The notes below the pieces were generated by a model. The model had not been told where the DNA came from. It did no database searches and worked only from the letters and a program-made list of their open reading frames with translations. The translations under genes and the position numbers were made by a program. Source: JALYOC01 sp036675345 (lineage in GTDB: Bacteria > Myxococcota > Myxococcia > Myxococcales > Myxococcaceae). From it: a stretch of DNA of 64,000 bases. The stretch covers positions 62,001-126,000 of the forward strand of contig JAKFFE010000032.1 of NCBI GenBank assembly GCA_036675345.1, written 5' to 3'. Positions 59,633 through 64,000 of this stretch are shown here, one piece after another. The stretch's first letter is position 1; every line of letters starts with the position of its first letter.

Positions 59633-59833
59633 CTAACGGGATTCCGCGGGAGTGACCGCCGGGGTCACCTGCGCCTTCTCGGCCTGCCGGCGCTCCAGCT
59701 CCTTCTCGGCCATCCGGCCCTGCAGGGCCCACCCCACCAGGACCAGCCAGGCAAGCGCGATCAGCACCCACAGTGGGTTCCAGGCCAGCCATCGGTACCT
59801 CTCCACGCCCCTCTGGTTCGTCCGGGTGGTCAT
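59633..59833 (-). CDS. Small single-pass membrane protein
   Basis: This is a 66-residue protein. A Trp-rich membrane helix (RWLAWNPLWVLIALAWLVLVGWAL, about 13-38) is followed by a charged Glu/Lys/Arg helix and a Val/Thr/Pro tail. Not recognised. It lies 36 bp upstream of the Hsp70-like gene on the same strand and could be a partner or anchor for it. Confidence 0.6.
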   Translation of the reverse strand: MTTRTNQRGVERYRWLAWNPLWVLIALAWLVLVGWALQGRMAEKELERRQAEKAQVTPAVTPAESR

Positions 59834-59962
59834 CGCGCCATTCTCATAATCGGGGTGGGGGTCGGAGACGACCTGATTTGCAGGCCGGATGCCCGCCCGG
59901 CGGACGGACGGTCGTCCCGGAGGCGGTCCCGGGGCCTGTGTTACACCCCGGACCTCCTTCGA

Positions 59963-60886
59963 ATGCTGATCCGCTACTCCGACTGGAAGAACCCCACCGA
60001 CGGGGCCTACGCGTTCCCGCTGCGGGCCCCCTCCCCCCGTCTGCCCCCGGTGGGGGAACGGACCGAGGTCTCGGAGGTGGAGGCGGCGGTGTTCTCCGAG
60101 GAGGACGCCGCCCGCTTCGCCCGGCGGATCGACCGCTGGACCGGCCCGGAGGATCAGCTGGCCGGCGAGCAGCCCTACGCCACCGTCCAGCGCTGGTTCG
60201 AGGAGCGACCGTGGTCCACCCGCCTGGAGTTGGACTCGGTGGAGGCGGTCCTGCGGGGCACGGTGCTGGTGCTGCGCTCCCCCCAGGGACAGACCGACTT
60301 CGTGATGCGGGACCACCACACCCTGGATGCGGTGCTCTATCAGTACGCCGCCACTGGGCAGCTGCCGCGGCGGATGTTCCACGCGGACCGCCACTCCGAC
60401 TGGTGCGCGGACAGCTTCCTGGAGGCTCGCCGGCCGCCGCAGGCCGCGACCTGGTGGCGGCTGCTGGAGGGGCTGAAGCGGCCGGAGACCGGCGCCCCGG
60501 TGATGCGGGAGGCGGACGTGCTGTTCACCACCGCGCTGGCCCCGCGGCGGGACGGGATGGTGGGCCGGGAGATCGGCGCCTCCACCCGGGTGCCCGGCTG
60601 CGTGGACTCCACCGCGCTGGGCTGGGAGCAGGTGCTGGACCGCCCGGAGCTGGAGGACACCGACTGGGTGTCGCTGGATCTGGACTACTTCCAGCCGGCG
60701 GCGCAGCTGCGGCTGACCGGGGGGCTGATCCGGGACCCGCGCTTTGCCTCCCTGATGGCCCGCGCCGCGGTGCGGCTGTTCGTGCTCTCCCCCCAGTTCG
60801 CCCGGGGCGGAGACAAGATCCCTGAGTGGACTCTGCAGGGGACCCGGTCGGCCTCGCTGCGGCTGCTGAACCTGCTGCGCGGGTAA
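59963..60886 (+). CDS. UPF0489 (C5orf22-like) family protein
   Basis: This is a 307-residue protein. It has the UPF0489 signatures MRDHHTLDAVL (near 115), MFHADRHSDW (near 136) and VSLDLDYF (near 235), three His/Asp-rich elements that resemble an arginase/deacetylase-like metal centre. Function is unknown; an amidohydrolase role has been suggested from the fold. The closing NLLRG matches the ORF end. Start ATG 59963 follows GGACCTCCTTCGA without a strong ribosome site. Confidence 0.75.
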   Translation: MLIRYSDWKNPTDGAYAFPLRAPSPRLPPVGERTEVSEVEAAVFSEEDAARFARRIDRWTGPEDQLAGEQPYATVQRWFEERPWSTRLELDSVEAVLRGTVLVLRSPQGQTDFVMRDHHTLDAVLYQYAATGQLPRRMFHADRHSDWCADSFLEARRPPQAATWWRLLEGLKRPETGAPVMREADVLFTTALAPRRDGMVGREIGASTRVPGCVDSTALGWEQVLDRPELEDTDWVSLDLDYFQPAAQLRLTGGLIRDPRFASLMARAAVRLFVLSPQFARGGDKIPEWTLQGTRSASLRLLNLLRG

Positions 60887-61020
60887 CGGAGACAGGAGGA
60901 GCGACCCCGCTCGAGGTGGGGCCAGACCCGCCAAGGAGGATTCCGGAGGTCTTGGAAATCACGCGGGGGGTCCCTAGCATCCGCCCCCGTCCTTCCGACC
61001 TACCCTCAGCGAGGCGTTCC

Positions 61021-61743
61021 ATGTCCCAGTCTGTCCTCTCCTCCCGATGGGGCCTCTGTCTCGGCGGCCTCCTCGCGCTTTCCGGGTGCAAGAAGGACGA
61101 ACCGTTGGCGCCCACCCCACCCGCCGCCAACCAGGGCTCCGGCCCGGCGACGGCCACCTCGGGCGGTGAAGGCTTGGCGGGTGGCGAGGGGACCCCTCCC
61201 CAGAACTCCGGTCCTCTCGCGCTCGCCTTCCAGAAGGTGGCGCGCCCGTATGGAGACATCCCGATGCTGGGCCTGGACGGGACGCCCAAGCGCCTCTCCG
61301 AGGTCGCCACCGCCAAGGTGGTGTTCATGGTGCCCTGGTTCAGCATCCAGGGCTCCCACCACCTGACCTTCGCCGAGCAGGTGAAGGGCCTGCTGGCCGA
61401 CGTGCCCGAGGCCCAGGTGCTGGTGTTCTCGGCCGACCGGGCGGTGAATCCCGAGGACCGCGAGGTGCTCCAGTCGCTGGTCAAGGAGGCGGGCATCACC
61501 GTTCCGGTCTGGACCGACCGGGACCTCAAGCTCCTCGCGATCGTCAATGCCAGCAATCCGGGCGCGCGCCCGGCGGGCAACGCCTTGTGGGTCGCGCCGC
61601 TGACCGCCTTCAGCCAGCACCTCGAGCAACTCGAACCCTCGCACTGGGACACCGACGACCTCCCGGCGCTCAAAGAGAAGCTGCAGTCCCAGGTGAAGCG
61701 CCTCCTCGCCGAGGCGGCCAAGGCCAGTGCGGCGACGCCCTGA
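61021..61743 (+). CDS. Thioredoxin/redoxin-fold lipoprotein lacking the redox cysteines
   Basis: This is a 240-residue lipoprotein, Cys23 in LSGC. A Gly/Pro/Thr linker leads to a redoxin-like domain (about 70-235): IPMLGLDGTPKRLSEVATAKVVFMVPWFSIQGSHHLTFAEQV ... VPVWTDRDLKLLAIVNA. Where AhpC/TlpA proteins have a CxxC or peroxidatic Cys there is WFSIQGSHH, and no other Cys is present after the lipid-anchored one. So it is unlikely to be an oxidoreductase; a binding or chaperone role is possible. Confidence 0.7.
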   Translation: MSQSVLSSRWGLCLGGLLALSGCKKDEPLAPTPPAANQGSGPATATSGGEGLAGGEGTPPQNSGPLALAFQKVARPYGDIPMLGLDGTPKRLSEVATAKVVFMVPWFSIQGSHHLTFAEQVKGLLADVPEAQVLVFSADRAVNPEDREVLQSLVKEAGITVPVWTDRDLKLLAIVNASNPGARPAGNALWVAPLTAFSQHLEQLEPSHWDTDDLPALKEKLQSQVKRLLAEAAKASAATP

Positions 61744-61751
61744 GCGGAGGT

Positions 61752-61765
61752 GACGCTTCGGCGTC
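61752..61765 (+). terminator. Short TTCG-loop hairpin between convergent genes
   Basis: GACGC-TTCG-GCGTC sits 9 bp after the stop of the redoxin-like gene. The tetraloop is stable but there is no T-run. Confidence 0.4.
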
Positions 61766-61872
61766 GACGGCGATGCCCTGGCGGTAACGGCAGTCCGATG
61801 TCGGAGGCGACGAACACGTTGCCGCGGGAGGGGCGTCCGGTCCGCCAGCCGGCGGTAGCAGCGCTCCGACGC

Positions 61873-62703
61873 TCAGTGCGCGGTGGCTGCCGGAGCGCCA
61901 GCGGCCTTCACGGCAGGCGAAGAGGCCTCCAGTCGGCCCGCGAACCACCAGCCGTCGAAGCCGTCAGGAGGATCCTCGAAGGTGAAGTCCCCCTGTCCCG
62001 GGGGCGCTTTGGGCCCGGACCCACTCAGCGGGGACACGCCCGCGGTGACTCCCCCGGACAGCCACGCCGCACCGCCTTCGGAGGCGACGTTCAGATTCCG
62101 GAAGGGCACTTTCCCGGCCTCCAGGTGCCACGCCATGGCCTTGGGTAGCTGAAGTCTGCGCGTCGCGTGGATGTTGCCAACCAGGACCACCCCTGGAACG
62201 CCGGGACGGTCCTGCTGGGCGGAGCGGATGGCCTCGGCCATCCGTGCATCCCGACTCCGCGCCCCGCCGCTGAAGAAGTCGAGGTCGAAGGCCACCACCT
62301 CCAGCCTCAGTCCACGGTTGCGGAGATCACGGACCCCGCGCAGGAGCTCCAGGATGGCCTCGCTGTTCCTCCCGTCCTGGACCTTCCGCTGCCAGGCCTC
62401 GGAGGCCAGCAGCTCTCCCTCGGATCCGCCGGCGAGAAAGGCCGCGTAGAGGGGCTGATCCGCGGGCGGCTGCTCCAGCCCGATCCAGGCGCTGCCGTCT
62501 CGCCGCGCGGCCTCGCATGCGGTCGCCAGGACGACGGCCGGGGCCTGCCGCGTTCCGTGGATCTCCCCCAGGATCAGCAGCCCCCGATCCAGGGCCTTGG
62601 GGCCCAACGCGCCGGAGGGGCAGTCCGGGGTACGGGTGGACCGGGTGCAACCCAGGGTCGCCACCAGCATCCACAGCACTGCGCCGAGTCGAGTCGTCCC
62701 CAC
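61873..62703 (-). CDS. ChaN-like lipoprotein (heme-binding/ferroxidase family)
   Basis: This is a 276-residue lipoprotein with GTG start and GGGAGGG upstream; the lipobox gives Cys19 (ATLGC). The ChaN-type domain shows LLILGEIHGTRQAP (Glu and His of the active pair) near 45, GLEQPP near 74, LEVVAFDLDFF near 130 and the VGNIHATR helix near 175. ChaN from Campylobacter binds heme and helps iron uptake. The C-terminus is longer, with a Pro/Gly-rich end. It is last in the FHA/metallo-hydrolase/ChaN unit. Confidence 0.75.
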   Translation of the reverse strand: MGTTRLGAVLWMLVATLGCTRSTRTPDCPSGALGPKALDRGLLILGEIHGTRQAPAVVLATACEAARRDGSAWIGLEQPPADQPLYAAFLAGGSEGELLASEAWQRKVQDGRNSEAILELLRGVRDLRNRGLRLEVVAFDLDFFSGGARSRDARMAEAIRSAQQDRPGVPGVVLVGNIHATRRLQLPKAMAWHLEAGKVPFRNLNVASEGGAAWLSGGVTAGVSPLSGSGPKAPPGQGDFTFEDPPDGFDGWWFAGRLEASSPAVKAAGAPAATAH

Positions 62704-62719
62704 GCGCGCGCCCTCCCAG

Positions 62720-63586
62720 CTAGGGCAGCTTGAGGGTGATCTCTTCGCGGGCGGCGAACACCAGCAGGCGATCTCCACCCAGCCGGCGGGCGCGCTCCTG
62801 GCAGGTGCGGACCTTCTCCTCCATCTGGGGATCGGTCTGCAGCGGATCGTGGTGGAAGAGGGCCAGCTGCTTGACTCCCGCCTGCAGCGCCAGGTCCACC
62901 GCGGTGGTGGCCCGGGCGTGGCCCCAGCCCTTCTTGTGGGCGTAGTCGGCGTCGGTGTACTGGGCGTCGGCGATCAGCAGATCCGCGTCCCGGTAGCGTT
63001 CCACGATCTCCGCCGGCAGCTTGCGCAGCCCGTCCTTGCGCTCGCTGGTGACCAACGCGTCCAGCTCGTTGTCGGTGGAGTAGACGATCTTGGCGCCCTC
63101 GGTGAGGAAGGTGTAGCCAAAGCTTCCCCCGGGGTGGTGCTGCTTGAAGCGGCGCACCTGGATGTTGCCCACCTCGGTGGCGTCCTTGCGGAAGCTGCCC
63201 TGGCGGATGTCCGCCCCCAGGTTCTCGAAGCGCACCGGGAAGTAGCGCGGCTGCATCTGTCCGCTGAGCAGCCCGTGCACCGGCTCTTCGTCCTCCCCGC
63301 CGAAGACCAGGATCTTCTTCTTCGGATCGTAGGCCGGGGTGAAGAACGGGAACCCCTGGATGTGGTCCCAGTGGGGGTGGCTGAAGAACATGTACAGCGG
63401 CCCGGGGCGGTTCTCGCTGTCCAGCTGCTCTCCCAGCGCCCGCAGCCCGGTGCCGGCATCGCAGATCACCGTGGTGCTGGAGCTGCGGATCTCCACGCAG
63501 GAGGTGTTGCCACCGTACCGCTGGGTGCCATGGCCAGGAGTGGGGATGGAACCGCGGGTTCCCCAGAAGGTTACGAGCACGGCCAA
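62720..63586 (-). CDS. Metallo-beta-lactamase-fold phosphodiesterase-like hydrolase
   Basis: This is a 288-residue cytoplasmic enzyme. It begins VTFWGTRGSIPTPG and RYGGNTSCVEI, then has the zinc site HPHWDHIQG, typical of the PhnP/RNase Z-like 'one-enzyme' MBL group involved in cyclic nucleotide or phosphodiester hydrolysis. A second site includes FHHDP near 255 and SEREDG-type surface. Start is TTG at 63586 (AAAGG upstream) or GTG at 63580. Its start is inside a short spacing of the FHA gene stop (63591). Confidence 0.85.
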   Translation of the reverse strand: MAVLVTFWGTRGSIPTPGHGTQRYGGNTSCVEIRSSSTTVICDAGTGLRALGEQLDSENRPGPLYMFFSHPHWDHIQGFPFFTPAYDPKKKILVFGGEDEEPVHGLLSGQMQPRYFPVRFENLGADIRQGSFRKDATEVGNIQVRRFKQHHPGGSFGYTFLTEGAKIVYSTDNELDALVTSERKDGLRKLPAEIVERYRDADLLIADAQYTDADYAHKKGWGHARATTAVDLALQAGVKQLALFHHDPLQTDPQMEEKVRTCQERARRLGGDRLLVFAAREEITLKLP

Positions 63587-63590
63587 GGAG

Positions 63591-63932
63591 TCACCTTTCG
63601 AAGTAGACGAACACCAGGCTGCCCAGCTGCAGGGTGTCACCGTCGCGCAGGACCGCGCGGTGGATCCGGACCCCGTTCAGCAACACCCCGGCCTTGCTGT
63701 CCAGGTCCTCGCACACGTACTCGTCCTCACGCGCGCGCAGGATCAGGTGGCGGGGGGAGAGCTCGGTGGCGGCGATCTTCAGCTGGGCCCGGGCACCCCG
63801 CCCCAGCACCAGCTCCTCGCCCTCCAACAAGAAGCGCTCATGCGGAGCGCCCTGGATCAATTCCAGGACGTGTCCCGCGCGGCGGCGCCCCAGCGCCTGC
63901 GGCGAGTCCGTCAGCCTCCGCTCATTCCTCAA
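63591..63932 (-). CDS. FHA-domain protein
   Basis: This is a protein of about 113 residues (from TTG at 63932 with GGAGGGG upstream; TTG at 63977 would add 15). A single FHA domain runs across it: HERFLLEGEELVLGRGARAQLKIAATELSPRHLILR with the phosphothreonine-reading Arg and Ser-x-x-His, then SKAGVLLNGVRI and DGDTLQLGSLVFVYFER. It reads phospho-Thr partners, so a Ser/Thr kinase in the organism is implied. It is first in the unit with the metallo-hydrolase. Confidence 0.8.
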   Translation of the reverse strand: MRNERRLTDSPQALGRRRAGHVLELIQGAPHERFLLEGEELVLGRGARAQLKIAATELSPRHLILRAREDEYVCEDLDSKAGVLLNGVRIHRAVLRDGDTLQLGSLVFVYFER

Positions 63933-64000
63933 GTGCGCCCCTCCGCGCCCCGGCCGGCCTAGAACCAATGGGTGCAAAAGGAAGCGTAGTCGGTCGTCCG

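Noticed and set aside
1..64000. CRISPR arrays, insertion sequences, prophage, rRNA and tRNA genes.
   Set aside because: No regularly spaced repeats, no transposase, no integrase other than XerD, and no recognisable RNA gene was seen on reading both strands. The holin-like protein is of the chromosomal DUF1469 kind.

Overview
The window is very GC-rich (estimated near 70%), densely coding, and looks like chromosome of a myxobacterium or close relative (Myxococcota). The evidence is a large number of lipoproteins with myxobacterial Asp-Ala-Gly-rich (DAG) linkers after the lipobox cysteine, a DUF4388/PATAN protein, Cys-rich repeat lipoproteins, single-domain and hybrid signalling proteins with an adenylate cyclase, KGG and LEA-type stress proteins, and many GTG/TTG starts with 4-bp start/stop overlaps. 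I see no rRNA, tRNA, insertion sequence, prophage block or CRISPR array.

Layout. 1-5.3 kb: a partial gene, a TVP38-like membrane protein, a KGG stress protein, then an apparent operon of a PII-like small protein, two CPA2-type cation/proton antiporters and YciO. 5.4-10.4 kb: an LEA/WHy-repeat lipoprotein, XerD, a PATAN protein and TrpS. 10.4-16.5 kb: a tiny zinc-ribbon/lipobox protein overlapping a radical SAM/SPASM enzyme, then a Tat-exported amine oxidase, a LysR regulator, a secreted metallo-beta-lactamase-fold hydrolase and a DUF308 protein. 16.6-23.7 kb: two paralogous Cys-rich lipoproteins on either side of a secreted nuclease lipoprotein, and an FAD monooxygenase. 24.1-27.7 kb: a receiver / hybrid kinase / receiver-adenylate cyclase operon. 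27.7-30.2 kb: small membrane and lipoproteins, including a LipL32 homologue. 30.3-33.8 kb: a complete Mla-type lipid transport operon. 34.1-37.5 kb: ice-binding protein, OmpA, ice-binding protein. 37.5-46.0 kb: a RelE-like protein, an AI-2E-type permease with an extra C-terminal domain, a zinc alcohol dehydrogenase, a CLC channel/antiporter with a candidate fluoride riboswitch, a hybrid kinase, and a third ice-binding protein. 46.4-64 kb: envelope stress-type small proteins, a TPR lipoprotein, a dimethylformamidase-like/NHL lipoprotein, PBP2, a SNF2 helicase overlapping an Hsp70-like ATPase, UPF0489, and an FHA / metallo-hydrolase / ChaN-like cluster.

Common theme. Much of the window serves the cell envelope: about sixteen predicted lipoproteins, lipid transport, PBP2, OmpA, and three secreted DUF3494 ice-binding proteins within 12 kb. 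The strongest leads are (i) a 36-bp bipartite promoter-like element with identical 17-bp spacing upstream of both the cyclase signalling operon and the first ice-binding gene, (ii) the riboswitch-CLC fluoride module, (iii) the small lipobox protein plus radical SAM/SPASM pair, and (iv) the LipL32 homologue. All calls come from reading the sequence; no database search was run.
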